In this document: in pieces, positions 1 to 12,619 of the stretch
How positions within the stretch are numbered: the first letter of the stretch is position 1
Layout: each line of letters starts with the position of its first letter
Source of the DNA: Emydura subglobosa
Lineage: Eukaryota > Chordata > Testudines > Chelidae
Direction: 5' to 3'
DNA length: 64,000 nt
NCBI GenBank assembly: GCA_007922225.1
Contig: ML679963.1
Location: 2,429,794 to 2,493,793, forward strand
Program-made: the position numbers and the translations under genes
The notes under the pieces: generated by a model
What the model saw: the letters and a program-made list of their open reading frames with translations, nothing else
Databases searched by the model: none
What the model was told of the DNA's origin: nothing

Positions 1-1744
1 CATTAATTTTGTCCCCTTTGCCTCAGAATACCTTGCATTTATGCAGCTCCTATTATTTCAAAGCACTTTGCAAACTATATAGGAATCACGTCAACCGCTT
101 CTGCGGGTGACATAGGGTAGATGTTGTTAGCACACACCAATGCCATAGAACATTTGAAGACAGAAAATCAAGAGTGTTACATCCTATTGGAACTCCTGGT
201 AGGCAGAATGTAGTTACCCCAATTTAAATATGAGCAGGATGTTGGGGTTAATCTTTACTTTTATATAAAATGACTTTGGAAAGTTGAATGGTGGACAGAA
301 TCTTGGTTTTACATCTCATTTGAGAGATGGCTCCTCCATCAAGGTATTGCCAGCTATCACAATCCTGAGGCTTTCATTCAGTAGAGATTTGGAGGAAGTG
401 TTCTGCCTATAAAGCTGCCAATACCACTTCTTTTCAGTAGCAACTTGCTTTGTCTTCCGTCCAAGGGCTAAAGCCATTCTGGCCTTTCTTAGCTTATAAG
501 ATCTGACGAGATCATAAGTCAGATCACTGCAAATCCCTACTGCCTCTCCAGGTAGCCAGCAATTTTGTTTTGGCTTTATGCTGATCTGGCATGAAAATGT
601 TTTTTTAAAAAATGCTGAAGATGATTGACAAAAGCAAAATAGTTCACTGGAGACAGGAATTGCTTCAAGGCTTTTGTTAGTTCTATGCTGATAACTTCCA
701 GTTCTCTTAAAGAATTTTTTAAACTTTGAAGTGGATATTGAATGTTAGTCTGCTCTTATGTAGTTGTTAGTTAGCAATATGAGTTTGATACAAATGCTTT
801 CGCTAAACCGTTTGTACATATCGATGATTCGATGATTCATCAGCTCCCAATTTACCAGTAAGCTTTCAACTTGATCCTAATGCTAATGGAACTCTAAAGT
901 GAAATAATTTATTGATCTGCTCTGTCAATACATATTATTCAGAAGAATTCACTGTAAGAGCTTTGGGGGAGGGAGGCAAACATCCTCCATAAAGACACAC
1001 AAGATGATCCCATTGATGTTGTCCCTTTTACCTCATGTTCCTCCAAACGCTGCTGTTGGGTTGATTCACTTTGTTCATCTTTCCACCTTCCCGATGCTCT
1101 CATAACAATACTATTAATAGTAGTGTTCTGTTCTACTCTTACAGCACTGTAGATGAGCATGACACCTTACAAACTCTCAGGTAGGACTTGAGTATGGACA
1201 AAAACCAAAATAAAAGATGAGGCATGAGAGCTGAAAAAGAGTTTCCTAAGAGATCAGTGATAGCAGTGCAGATTTTTTTTAAAGTAGGGGATGGAGGATG
1301 CATGGCACGTGATAGAGAGGGTGAAGTTATGAGCATAAACGGCTTCTTGGAGTGGAAAAGTTAGAGTAGAAAGTGGAAGAAGCCAAAAGGAGTGTGCTGC
1401 TACAGGGAGGTATTTTAGGACCTTTTTCCTCTAATGAAATACAAGTGAGTTTTGGTATTGACTCTTTGCTACAGCTCTCCAAAGCAACTCTTGGACTCAG
1501 CCATTTTCTGTCCATCTTCCCAGCTTCTTTGCTACTGCTCATTATAATGTCACAGAGGAGCAGCAAAGCACATCTTGTGCTATAGGATGATCCAGAAGTG
1601 TTTGTCCCACGGTGACGGTCTTCTTTAGAGGGCCTTTATTGTTCCCTCACTAAATATTCTGGTTTCAGGTTCCCATAAAATTTGTCACGTTTAAGGACAT
1701 CAAGAAAGGCTCGTTTGCACTTGAAAAGCATCCTGGTGTAACCA

Positions 1745-2015
1745 TTTTAGTTGGAAGTATGATTATTTTTCACCAAAATAGTGTTATGGGTGCAATTCTT
1801 AGTATGGGTGCAGTTACATCAGTATAAAGGTGCTATATATTGATCAAGTTTTTCCCCTTTCTGTATGGGAATATGCTATAACAGTATAAGCACTTTTATA
1901 CTGGTATAGCTGCATCCACACCAGAAGGATTGAATGGCTTTAATTCTATAGTTGTAACTAATATCTGTATAGTGATAGTAGTATGAGTTTTATGTGTAGA
2001 TAAGCCCCAGGTCCT
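1745..2015. repeat. decayed MITE-like DNA transposon relic
   Basis: This AT-rich stretch contains 'ATACTGGTATAGCTGCATCC' and ends in 'TGTGTAGATAAGCCCC'. Both resemble the interior and end of common non-autonomous DNA transposons in turtle genomes, which carry 'TATACTGGTATAACTGC' and 'TGTGTAGAC' motifs. I could not identify a matching terminal inverted repeat at the left end, so the boundaries are approximate and the class assignment rests on recalled motifs. Confidence 0.35.
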
Positions 2016-2068
2016 AACTCCTTTTCGTTATAAAACTGCTCTTGAAAACAAGCATTTCATGTGTTAAA

Positions 2069-2377
2069 GGTTCTGTCCACACAGCATTTTGGAATCCTTG
2101 TGAGTAAGCCTCCCAGCTCAGCTCAGCAGGGTCGCACTAGCCCTCTAAAAATAGCTGCCTGGACAGCATCTGGAAGTTTCAGCTTGGGCCGGAGCTCAGG
2201 CTCTGAAGCCCACCCGCTCCCTAAACTGCAGAGCCCAGGTCTCAGCCCAAGCAGCAACTTCAAAGTGCTGTCTACAAAGCTATTTTTAGCACGCTAGTGT
2301 GAACCCCACTAACCCCCGTCTCTCGACCCGGTGTGCAGGCTCACTCCCGGGGCTCCGAGTGCTGCATAGACATAACC
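2069..2377. mobile_element. non-autonomous DNA transposon (MITE), ~309 bp
   Basis: The left end reads GGTTCTGTCCACACAGCA. The reverse complement of the right end reads GGTTATGTCTATGCAGCA, so the first 18 bases agree at all but three positions. The interior is GC-rich ('GGCCGGAGCTCAGGCTC', 'CAGAGCCCAGGTCTCAGCC') and has no transposase ORF. The block is flanked by AAA on both sides, which could be a 3-bp target duplication as in the PIF/Harbinger group. It lies in the GOSR1 intron and contrasts sharply with the AT-rich surroundings. Confidence 0.65.
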
Positions 2378-2616
2378 AAAGAGGTTTGTTAAAATAGGGT
2401 CAGTTACAACCAATGTTGTGGTTATCCACAAAATGCAACGGGACCTGGAAATGAGAGTCCGGGTTTTATCTCCAGTGCATGCCTGACTCTTCCTACTATC
2501 TGTCGTTAGAAACCACGTTCAAAGAATTAGCAGGGATGGCAGTTTTGTATAAAGACATGTCAAGGGTCAGGAACTTAAAAATATTGTGAAAAGGTTGGGG
2601 CTCTGCCTCTATCTTC

Positions 2617-2640
2617 AGCGAGAGAGAGAGAGAGAGACAG
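2617..2640. repeat. (GA)n microsatellite
   Basis: A run of alternating GA dinucleotides, about nine units, lies within the GOSR1 intron. No function is implied. Confidence 0.85.
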
Positions 2641-4315
2641 CTTTCTCTAACAATGTGTGTTTTCCCCCCTCTGAGAAGGGAAACGTTAATCTTCTTGTTC
2701 TCCTGTTGCCCTGTATTATGCTGTAATTCTTGTAAAGTATTTAGTCTTTTGCTCTTCCAAAACAAAATTCGTCAGACAATCTAAACCTTAACTTGTAGTA
2801 GGCCCATTTGATTTTTAAACCTTTACACTCCTCATGTGGGTTCAGACAACAGAAATGTAGAGGTTACACCCTCAGCTGTTATCCAGTCATATTGTTCTAT
2901 ATGGTGTATGCTCTGTGCACTCTTGAAACACTCACCAGCCAGGGAGACTGGTATTTCTCTAGTTCTCTTGTCCTTTTCTCTTCTCTGGTCTTTATTAAAC
3001 ACGCTAGCTCTCCACGAGTCTCAGCTCTCACATCTTTTGATCTCCCCAGGTGTAACCGAGGTTAAAGGCGTGTCTTGGGAAAGCTATCCCATTCAGGTCA
3101 GCTAAATAAAATTTGAGCTGCGGTTGTAAATAATAGGCTGCCCATTCACTTTCCGTTTGATCTACTTGTCCTATAACAGAGTAGAAACCAAATTTTCAAA
3201 AGCTTTTTGAAATGTATTGTCAGCTTCTTTCATTGCCTGATTCTTTCCAGTGTTGTTTATCGTTGAGGGGGAAGGCGGTGTGCCTGAGTTTTCCAGAATG
3301 AATGAAATTTTAAATAGAAACATGTCATTTTGCTCTGAAAATTTATTTTAGTATCACCTCGACCCTACTCTTGTATTTGTGTAAAATACAATACATAGCT
3401 GCTGCATCTAGTGCTAAAACAGCATTGTGTGAATAAGAATGATGTGACGTGGCTCCTGGGTAAGAGTTCTCAGCAAGGACAAGTGTTTTAAATGTATTTG
3501 GTCATGTGATGGAAATAAATTGGGTGTTTTCGGATACTCGTATGTGGCATCTCATTCAACTCCAACTGGTGAGGAAACCAGTCCATTCTAACTCATTAGT
3601 AGAAGATAAAGGAGTACAGGAGTGAGTGAACAAGCTTAGCCCAGCTGATGAGCCTTCGTTGCCAACTTGCCAGGAGCCTGAGGACTGCATCTACCTTGCA
3701 TTAAATGGAATAGAGTGCAGCACTGTCATAGAATATAGACACTGTAGCGACTACGGATGCCCGCTTTACACACTGTCCTTGTAGCGCTCCATTTTCTGTG
3801 TTTGACCTCAGGCTACACTTTGATCATCTCTCAGTGAGAAAGTTGACCTTTCCAGGTTGCTCTGCTTCTTTTCATTAGGCTTGAACTCTCATTTACTCAG
3901 TTATTTTTATATCCATCACACCATGGTGTATCAGACGACTTTCAGGTGTTATCCTGAGTGAAACAAACATGTTGGCTCCCCATGGTTCAACTAAACTGCT
4001 GATTCTAGGATCTCTGCCATAAGAATGTTTCTAATGTTGTTTCATCTTTGTTTTATTTTATTTTGTTTTGTTTGTTCTAATAATCTGCACTATTACGAAA
4101 GTTGCACGCTTTTGCCTACTAGTAGTTTATTAAAAGTTAAAGTGGCGAAAGGCTAATCGTTGAAGATTAGTGGAGAAAATACGATCTCTGGAGGGTAGCT
4201 GCATCCCATTCATCACCCTCTCAAGGAGCATTGCACACCTTGCTTTTCCGTTGTTTCAGCTTGCAGGGTATTTTTAGTACCAGCGATTTGATCCATTCTT
4301 TTTTTCCTCCTCCAG

Positions 4316-4398
4316 CATTGCCATGGCAACAAAAGAAAATATGACTTCGCAGAGAGGGATGTTGAAGTCAATACAAAGCAAAATGAACACCTTGGCCA
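4316..4398 (+). CDS. GOSR1: GOSR1 penultimate coding exon (Golgi SNARE GOS28, partial)
   Basis: GOSR1 is the 28-kDa Golgi Qb-SNARE that pairs with syntaxin-5 family partners in ER-to-Golgi and intra-Golgi vesicle fusion. This 83-nt exon follows a good acceptor (polypyrimidine tract ending in CCTCCAG at 4315) and ends at 4398 before GT. It starts with the last base of a Ser codon and then reads IAMATKENMTSQRGMLKS, IQSKMNTLA, and one base of the next codon. This is the SNARE motif just before the membrane anchor. The Gln at 4350-4352 in TSQRG is probably the ionic zero-layer residue. The frame joins exactly with the exon at 5638. Earlier exons were not found and must lie upstream of the window. 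Recognition is from the recalled family sequence, which it matches almost residue for residue. Confidence 0.95.
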
Positions 4399-5637
4399 GT
4401 ATCCTTTCTGAAAGAACTGTGCTGTGAGTGCCTTCAAGAAGAAGCTATCTCAAGACAATTCTGCAAACTTGGGATCAGCGTATTTTAACAGGCAATGGCA
4501 ATATAACAATTTTTATATGTCTACTGAGTGAAAAATTGCATTATGCCTGTCCTACTGCATCAATAAGATACCTTGCTCTGATTAACAGCGTGGTAAACTT
4601 AGTTGCTGGGTTTTTTAAATGCAACTTTGAATACTGCATATAAGCCAATATTTAATTTTCATTTAGAGATCTAGAAAAACAAAATCTAACATACTCCAAC
4701 TACATATACTCTGGTAGAAGTATTATTGTATTTTATTGTTTTCCTGGCATTTCCCTTTCTGCACATGGCTGCAGTTTGATGTGGCTCTGTCATACCTGTA
4801 GGGTAGAGCTAAATGTTTCCATGACCTGAAGATCCCCTTGTGTCACTCAGACCTCTTGATTGTAAGTTTTTAGTTTGTTCGTTTAATCTTCCCTCATTTC
4901 ATGCTCCAGGCTAAAGAATGTGCTGGATTGTGAAGTCATGCGTGTTTACCATTTTTTCTATTATTTTTTTTCCTTTCCATTGTAGCAATGCAAAGAGTGG
5001 CATTAGACTAATTTGATTAGACAGATTACATCCTGAAGATATGTAGCTTGATGAGACATAAATTTCATTAGACTGTTTTTAGTGACTGGCAAGAACAAAA
5101 GCAACTCAATAAATGTTAGCATTAAAAGAGTCTTGGGTGCAAAGACGAAGCTCTGAAACTTGTGGTCTCATTGCAGATCTCATTTTTATACATTAAATAA
5201 AGCTCTGCATTTTGCAGGGAGGGCAGTTCTTCCCTCTATGCCATGCAGTAAACAGTCTTCATCTGTGGAATGTGAATTATTTCTGCAGCCAAACACCATC
5301 CATTGTTCCTTGTCTTTACCGTTACTAGTGTTCTGCTAAATAAAGTCCGCAATTTTTTTAGGCAGCTAGCCCTGATTTGATGCTGGATTAAATAGGATTT
5401 TGCATAAATACCAGCTTTAAGCTTTTCTGTTATCCTCTTCCTCTCATTGTTTCTTTTATTAATGAAGTAAAATTGTAATCTTGCTAACTAGCCATAAGGC
5501 CTTTTTGTTGCATCTGTTTTTTTTGGTTTGTGAGTGGTTCTAAACTCTTCGCTTTGCTACTAACTTCTATATTCAGATCTGGGGCCTGTCCAGTTTTGAT
5601 GCTGCTTGCCCATATACCTTAACTCAGACCCCCAAAG
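4399..5637 (+). other. GOSR1: GOSR1 last intron
   Basis: The intron is 1,239 bp, with GT at 4399-4400 and AG at 5636-5637. The acceptor tract (ACTCAGACCCCCAAAG) is weak. A competing AG at the upstream 'CTCAG' would shift the frame and is not compatible with the protein. The interior is AT-rich with no recognised repeat or gene. Confidence 0.85.
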
Positions 5638-5762
5638 ATCGATTTCCCGCAGTGAACAACCTGATTCAAAGGATCAACCTACGGAAGCGACGGGACTCTC
5701 TCATCCTGGGTGGCGTTATTGGCATCTGTACCATTTTATTGTTGCTATATGCTTTCCATTGA
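5638..5762 (+). CDS. GOSR1: GOSR1 terminal coding exon (tail anchor)
   Basis: The exon begins with AT, completing an Asn codon (A|AT) split with the 4316-4398 exon. It encodes RFPAVNNLIQRINLRKRRDS, then LILGGVIGICTILLLLYAFH, and a TGA stop at 5760-5762. The Arg/Lys cluster followed by a roughly 19-residue hydrophobic segment and a two- to three-residue lumenal tail is the C-terminal anchor of GOS28, placed at cis/medial Golgi membranes in known orthologues. Together the two exons give about 69 residues of an expected ~250. The sequence is intact, without frameshift or stop. The gene runs convergently toward TRARG1. Confidence 0.96.
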
Positions 5763-8700
5763 TGGACATTCTTCATAGACTCTGACAACCTCATCTTCTC
5801 CCACCCCATCAAGGAGAAGTGGGTGGGGGAAGTCAGTAGACCTGGTAAACAGCCTGCACATGATGGCTGGAATATCAGCATGATGTCTAAAGTTTATGGT
5901 GGCAGACTTTACAACACTGGTTTTGAGCTGAAGCTGCAGTATTTCTCCTTCCCTGCCATACATACTTCTTTCTTTTGTCAAATTTTGCTTGAATGTTTCT
6001 TTAAATCCCCTGTCTCACTATGAGGTAAGTAAACGTACAACATTTATCAGAATCAGTAGAAAATTTTCCCTACTGGATGATGGTAATGAAATCTGTCATT
6101 GGCTGTTAAATGAAACCATTTTTAAGCTTCTCTTAGGTGGAATCTCTTCAGGAAGCCCGTTCAACTTTCCCCTGAAGGTCAAGTAAAGGACTAGATACTT
6201 TTGCCCTACAATAAGGATATTGCAGCTTTAAGCCAGCAAGTGAGTTTGTTACTGAATACAATCTCTACTTTTTTTACTCATGATTGAGCAATTGCAAGTC
6301 ATTTCTACATAACTTGTGCTGTGAAAACTGTGCTCCTTCCCATCAATTCCTGAGACAAATAAGGACTGTTCAATTCACTTTTTGCACAGAAGATGTCTGA
6401 ACTGCTATCTGAGGAGCACTTATAAGGTTTTTTGTGGCTTTAAGGGGACTCCAGGAAATATTTGCAGTCCTGATACGGAAAAAGGGAGCATAGTATCCTC
6501 TCAGTTTTACTGTAGTATTAAGTCATTTAAAGTGACCAAACACACTTTCACCTGAAAGTAATCTTTTGGGTGTAAATATTTTGGTTTTGGCTGATATCAC
6601 AAAAGTCTTCATAAAGACATAATAGTTTCAAAAGTCTATTTTAATTTAGATTAAAGATATTCTAATAGCATTAATATTTTTTACACTGTAAGTAGGATGG
6701 AGTCTAATCTGTACATTGGAAAGGGAAAATACATAGGTTATGCCTGATGGCCAGTGTATCTGTGTGCAAAATTGTTAAATACGTAACTCCTCATGGTAAA
6801 GAGTTAAATGAGTGACTGAATATGCGATTACGTTTCTTCTCTAGTATCTGCAAAATACATGTTCATAGATACTTTTTTCAATTGTTCATTGTCCAAACAC
6901 ATCAGAGATCTTACATTGTCAGCAAAATCTGTTGGATTTGTCCCTTCAGATGAGTATCTGTTTAGAAATCTAACTTTAGGAATGTCTTTGATATAGCAAA
7001 TACACAAATTACAGGTTCTCTCCCCTTTCCAATTGTTCTTTGCCATCTTTTCCTCTCTTATAACTGTTACTAGCAAAACTCTAACCAAGGCACTGGGCTT
7101 TTTTCTAAGAACTTGATTAACTCTTTGCAAAACTGACTTACAACACTCCCAAATTTAGGGTCTGCCCTCCCATTAACCGTGGCTGTCAGAGACAGTACAG
7201 AGACCTTCCCATCTCCAGGGTCTGCTCTGTGCTAGAAGATTTGGCTACCCACAACAGTCATAATTCATTTTATTACTGCTTTTATAGTGTATGTGAAGTA
7301 CCCTTTTAGAGGGAGTAAAGAATTGTGCCTGTGTAGTGTGTGAAACCACACAGTTGTGTAAACTGTATTGTTCCTTTGGACTTGAAAAAGGCTTTTGTGC
7401 AGAATAACATCTTTGTGATAAGCAGACTACAAAGACTTTTTGTTGTTGTTGTTGGTTATCTTTGGGATTAGAAGGCACTTGCAATTAATGCTAGTAAAAT
7501 TGAGGTTTGTCTTTTTAAACAAGGGATGGTCATTTGGCTGTTCGGGGAATATCCCTGGTTTTGAAATGAAGTGCTCATTAGGTTTTTTCTTGATAAAGAC
7601 TGAAGATAAAGGAAATTTATTAATGAATCTCTGAATGTTGGGAGATCAAAACTCTTCTCCCCGGATACCTTATTTTCTTTGATTTTTCAAAGGGCCCTGA
7701 TTGGCAGTAATGCTCCATAAGGGTTTATAGGATTTGGTTGCTGTGTAGTTGGCAATTAGAAGACCTGCAATATCATAAATAAATGCATTTATTTAATCTG
7801 ATAACCAGTCTTTTTAGTGGGCTTAATTGATTTGGTACATTATTTAATATTACTATGTTTTTTAAAAAAAGCTGCTAATGGAAAATGTGCAGATTGTAAC
7901 AAATATGTAAATACAATCAATTTTTTATGATTGGGGAGGAGCTGATATCTTTTGTTATAAAATATAAAGGAGTAGAAATATGATGGATTCCCTTGGAAAA
8001 TGAAAGGTTAACATTGGAGGTGGCATTTCAGTGGTTGGTAGTTGCTCAGTGGCTTTGATTTGGTGCTGGTGTTGAGACGGTTTTATATCAAATATATTTA
8101 ATTATCCTAGCAGAATTGCCTCTTCGTGAGCTACTGTAATTCATGTACCTGGCACAGGCAGGCATCCAGCATCTTTCTCAAATGGATGGAATGGCTGTGG
8201 CCTGGGAGAAACTTGCTAAATGCCCTGAGTCCCTCTTCAAGCATGGCTCTGTAATTAGGGCAAGGACCTTAAAATAAGGTAGCGTAACCAGAAACCGGTG
8301 GGCTGATTTAAAATTTAATCCTGAGTCTCTGATCCACAGCCCCTCTCTTTGCAGCCCGTTCAGCTGCCCCCTATTATGAAATAGATTTCCTTATTTTTTT
8401 CATTGTCCAGTGCCGCTCTGCCTTTCCAGTTCTCAAGGCCAGTTAGAGGTTCCTGCCTTCCCTCTTGCTGTAGGTGGGGCCCATCGGTAGTCCAGCGACA
8501 ATGGAAGTGCCGTCCTGTTTATCCACCAGCAGGAGCTATTGTCAGAAGTTGTGGACAAAGCACAAAAACAAACTTAGATCTCTTTCAAGATGCTTGTCGG
8601 TCTCCATCATCTTTCAGAAGGGAAACACAGAGTGTCCTGCGTGAGCTACACTTCCACGTCTTTTCCCCATTCTTAATATGAGTGTGCTGTTTATTAGTAA

Positions 8701-10200
8701 CCAGATGCCCATTTTAATGGTAAGCTATCCTTGAGGACACATGAAATTCTAGAAAGAGCTTTTCTGCCCTCTTTTACCCACCTCTAAATAAACACATGAA
8801 TATTTCTTCCTAGTTAGTCTCTGGGCCCACTTTCTGGCTAAAAGTTGCAACAAGATTTTTCAGACTCCAGTCACCTCCAGTCAGACTCCAGCAATCCTGA
8901 TAACGTCCAGTGCTGCATGAAAATCCTGTCAGTAAACTAGGGTTCTACGGGAGCCTCTACGCCAAATTAGAGTGTTACATATTGATGCCACGCCTGGCAA
9001 CCGTACCAGATTGCTGTTCCTGCAGTACAATCTCAATTCCTCACTATTCTGTATCCTTCACTAGAGAGATTGTGCAAAGCAAGGATACACAAAGGATTTT
9101 CTTCCCTGTATGTGTGTCTGGGGCCATTGGAATGTTCACCAGATCCCTCTTCATTAATAAGACAGTACGGTGCTTTTGTTAATCTGAGAGTCTGCCTGCT
9201 GTTGAGGTGTGGTAATGGAAAACACAGCACTTTAATTCTTCAATTAATCCATGGCAAATGTAGGAACTTTTTAGGCATTGAGTTCTGAATTCGGTGAGGT
9301 TTTCCTCCCACATCGTTATATAACCAACCAATATTTGCAAAAGTCCTCTTTTGAAGGTCCCAACCAAAATCAGAATGTACACAAAGTAAAGTTCCCCATT
9401 GGGTGTTGAAAATAAAAAGGCAGCAATGTGTAGGTGTGAGATGTGCATTGACAGTTCAACTTTCCAGGCTTTGTTCCTCAAGGAACCCAAATTGTGAGGT
9501 TACCCTGAGAATTGCTGCACAGGGGGTAACGGCTGTCTTTTGACCATATAGCTAATTTAGCCAACACAGTTAAACTACTAAAATAACTAAGAAGTTGCTT
9601 CCCCAGCACCCTGGATGGGCATAACAGGATTTTTTTCCTGTGGTTTTCAAGTAACATTCAGGGCAGGGAAGGAGGGACAACCAGCTTTGTTTCAGTGGTT
9701 TCAGAATGATTTCCTCCTTTAGAAGGTACAAAGTTGGTGTTAAGAAACTCTGCAGGGAAGGGAGTGTATGTAACAATGTGCAGCACAGGAGAATACATTG
9801 AAAGACAACTTGAGACAAAGCTGAGCCATACTAGGGAAGACAGCTCTGTGTCCTGTCTCTCTCCTGATGACTGAACGTTGCAATCGGTGTGGTGCTTTCA
9901 GTTTTGAATGAGTAGGCTGTTGTTGGTCTGCCCACCACAAAGAGAGAGGGAAGCAGTTCAAATCACACTCTCTCAAGACTAAAAGTTATTCCATCTCATG
10001 GAAAACACCAATCCAGCTCCATGTATATTCTTTTCCAATTGCACTTTCTAATTTGTTTGCTTTTCAGGTGGCTTCTTAAAACCTAACTGTTTTATTGTAC
10101 CTGTAATTATTTTTGTTCTCACCTAATGTGCATTTTCTGTATGTATAGAAAAGCTTTGTTATGTAATTTAATAATAAATTAGAAATCTAAATTATGGTGC
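5763..10200 (+). other. GOSR1: probable GOSR1 3' UTR and downstream DNA
   Basis: The DNA after the stop is AT-rich and carries no recognisable LINE or SINE up to about 10.2 kb, which is unusual for this window and fits a long retained 3' UTR. Candidate poly(A) signals are AATAAA at 7778-7783 and at 10173-10178. The second is followed within 30 bases by a GT/T-rich run (10196-10212). Small ORFs here show no family resemblance and are treated as chance. The extent of the UTR is inferred, not demonstrated. Confidence 0.5.
10173..10178 (+). terminator. GOSR1: candidate GOSR1 distal poly(A) signal
   Basis: AATAAA is followed about 20 bases later by 'TTATGGTGCC' and a ten-base T run, as expected of a downstream GU/U-rich element. 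A CR1 copy starts just beyond at about 10.23 kb. An earlier AATAAA at 7778 could be a proximal site. Confidence 0.45.
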
Positions 10201-10227
10201 CTTTTTTTTTTCTGTAAGAGTGCCAGG

Positions 10228-10700
10228 CTGCCTACACCTCAGTTTCAGTGGTGGACAAGACTTAAGTCATCCAGTCCATCTCCCTACCAATGCAGGTTTG
10301 TCACCTAGAATAAATATTCTAATGTTCTTATCCAGTCTTGTCCTAAATGTCTCAAGCATACATGGACACCCTTCCTCCTATTTATATCCATATGTTCCAC
10401 TCTAAATAGGTCCTCTCCCTTCTTGGTGTTTAAACCCTTCCTACGTTGGCAGACCTTTACACCCTGCCCCTCACAAACTCTTGTAGTTCTCTCTAGGCAA
10501 GCACTATGTACATGTCAGCCATTCTCTGCAGCCCCAGAGTCGTTTTTTCTCTGAATTCCCTCTTATTTCTCAGTGTTTTTCTGGTAATGAGGCCCCCAGA
10601 ATTTCCTCCAAATCTGTGACATGATGAGTATGCTGCCCAAAATTGCATTCCCCTGTTTAGTTGCCATACTGTGTTGCAAACTTATGTAATTTGTTTCATC
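10228..10700 (-). mobile_element. CR1/L3-like LINE fragment
   Basis: The plus strand reads as the reverse complement of a CR1 tail: 'CATCCAGTCCATCTCCCTAC', later 'CTTGTCCTAAATGTCTCAAG', 'CCCTTCCTCCTATTTATATC' and 'GGTAATGAGGCCCCCAGAA'. These phrases belong to the RT C-terminus/3' UTR part of chicken-repeat-1 family LINEs. It is 5'-truncated and heavily mutated with no usable ORF. Boundaries are approximate. Confidence 0.7.
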
Positions 10701-12600
10701 CAACACCAGAAATGAATGGTGCTGGTTACTGAAGTATACAGTGTGACAAAAGGTAAAGGGCTGCGTGTGCTCTCACACAGACATGCAGATTTGGTCCATT
10801 CTTTTTCCTATCAGCATCTACATTAGAATCACTTGAGGAAAATGATGGTGGCTCCTTTCACACAGTTTCAAGAGGTGCAGGCAAGGATTTTCCTGATTTC
10901 AAGATGATCTAAAAGGCTTCTGTAAAGCAATACTATAAAGTGTTTAAATCAGCATAGGTGTTGGTGCTCATTTGGGGATTAAACTGACTCATATACATGT
11001 ACAAAAAAATCTGAAAGTCCAATCTACATGACCACTAGCACAAAATCCTTTTTGTTTTTTCTCTAAGAGGTTATCAGTAGCAACTCCGAAAGTTTAGGGG
11101 AATCCTTTGCTTTTTAGATGCTTGTGAGGTCATCAGCTCACATGGAAATTCAGAAAAAAAAAAATTTAATGGAAACTAAATGACCTCCTCCATTTATTGT
11201 TTAACACATTCCCTTCTCCCTCCTTCCCCTTTCCCTACAGATGTTTAGACACTATAGATACATTTTTTTTCACTTCCCTCTGTTTCACACTGTGTTCTGC
11301 AGGAAATCTTGTTCTTGTGGTGGTGGTTTTCTCCCCAAACTGGTTTTCATCTCCCTAGAAGTGCAGTGCAGCAGTTACTCACATAGCTGATTCTTGTGCT
11401 GTCTGCTTCCCCTTTTCCCCACTCACCACCACGACCACCTGGAAGAGACACTCTGGCATAAGCTTAGTTTTCATATATGTGCCTGCCAGTCCTGCCATCC
11501 ATCTGAGACTACCTGTCAGAGTGATAGAAATAGGCTGCTCCCTTGAGTCACTGTCTGCATCTGTTCTTTTCATTCGAATGCGCACCGTACCACCTAGCCA
11601 GCAGGCTGCTGCCTGCTACTTCTCATGTGTGTGCAGAGTACCGGATGGAAACCTTTCAATAGCCAAGATGGATTAGAGAGCGCTGTGCATGCTGTCACTT
11701 CTGGCACTTGCTTTAATTCAGTCTCGCTCAGCTTCCCTGATTGTGGAGATTCAGATCCACCTGTAATCTTGGGGCACAAACTCTGCCACCTAGCCTTTGA
11801 AGTGCACCGTGGCAATCCATGTAATCAGCTGTTTGAATACTGATGGAGCAGAACTTCAAAAAGAGCTTATTTTATTTTCTAAAGGACTTGATTGATTAAA
11901 AATTAAGCAGTGTTAACATCTTCCTCCGACTAGCGACTGCCAGTGAAACTTCTGTGTATTTTAAATGAAGATGTTCTGGAAAATAATGGATCCTTGCTGG
12001 CACGCGATATGAATTGCTGTTGTGTTCTCTCGGGAGAGCCAGATAACACTATTACCTATGTTTAAAAACAAAACACACATTGTTACCAGTAATACCTTTA
12101 AACTACTTTCTCAAACAGGATAAGTAAGCCATAGGATGTGACGGAAAACTCATGTCCTTTAATCAGAGTGTAGAAACAGTGGATTTTGCACAACTAATCA
12201 TTTCCCTAAGGTGCAGCTGTTCACCTCAATTAAAATTATACTTAATTTCCTCATTTGTTTTGTCACTTGCTGTTTCTCTCCTCTATGTATGAATTACCTC
12301 TTCTTCGATGTAGGGTGTCTAGTTTGGACTTTGTGTGCCTATATACTAATGTTTCATATTAAAATGAGACCCCAACTGCAAAACAAATTCTGCCAAGTTC
12401 CAATTTCATCCTGAAATCTTGGTTTCCTTCATGTTGTATAGCAGTGCATGCTCCAGTGGGAATATCTTAAAAGTTGACCCCTCCACACCCAAATGGCCTG
12501 TAAACTTGCCCAGTAGGATACAAGACATCTGCTGTTCTTACACTAATCCATGAAGACTCCTAGGAAGGGAGAAATCAGAAGTAAACACTTTATGGTAGAG
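10700..12600. other. intergenic DNA without recognised gene
   Basis: Between a CR1 fragment and a SINE I see no exon or repeat that I can name. The segment 11850-12060 is AT-rich with homeodomain-like cores ('TTGATTGATTAAAAATTAAG'), but I have no evidence that it is conserved. Confidence 0.5.
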
Positions 12601-12619
12601 GTAGGTGTAAGTATGAAGG

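Larger units (their letters stand above)
1..4315 (+). other. GOSR1: GOSR1 intron (upstream part, interrupted by window edge)
   Basis: All DNA before the first recognisable GOSR1 exon at 4316 should be intron. I looked for the preceding exon (the part of the protein ending just before the SNARE segment) and did not find it, so the intron probably extends past the window start. It holds two MITE-like repeats (about 1745-2015 and 2069-2377) and a GA microsatellite near 2620. The stretch 30-110 vaguely resembles a SINE tail ('CAAAGCACTTTGCAAAC'). The remainder is AT-rich with no supported function. Confidence 0.7.

Noticed and set aside
1..4315. YWHAE or CRK exons expected from the human TRARG1 neighbourhood
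   Set aside because: No 14-3-3 or SH2/SH3 coding sequence was seen on either strand. GOSR1 occupies this side instead.
5745..5981. ORFs antisense to the GOSR1 last exon
   Set aside because: They are shadows of the GOSR1 tail-anchor exon and its UTR.
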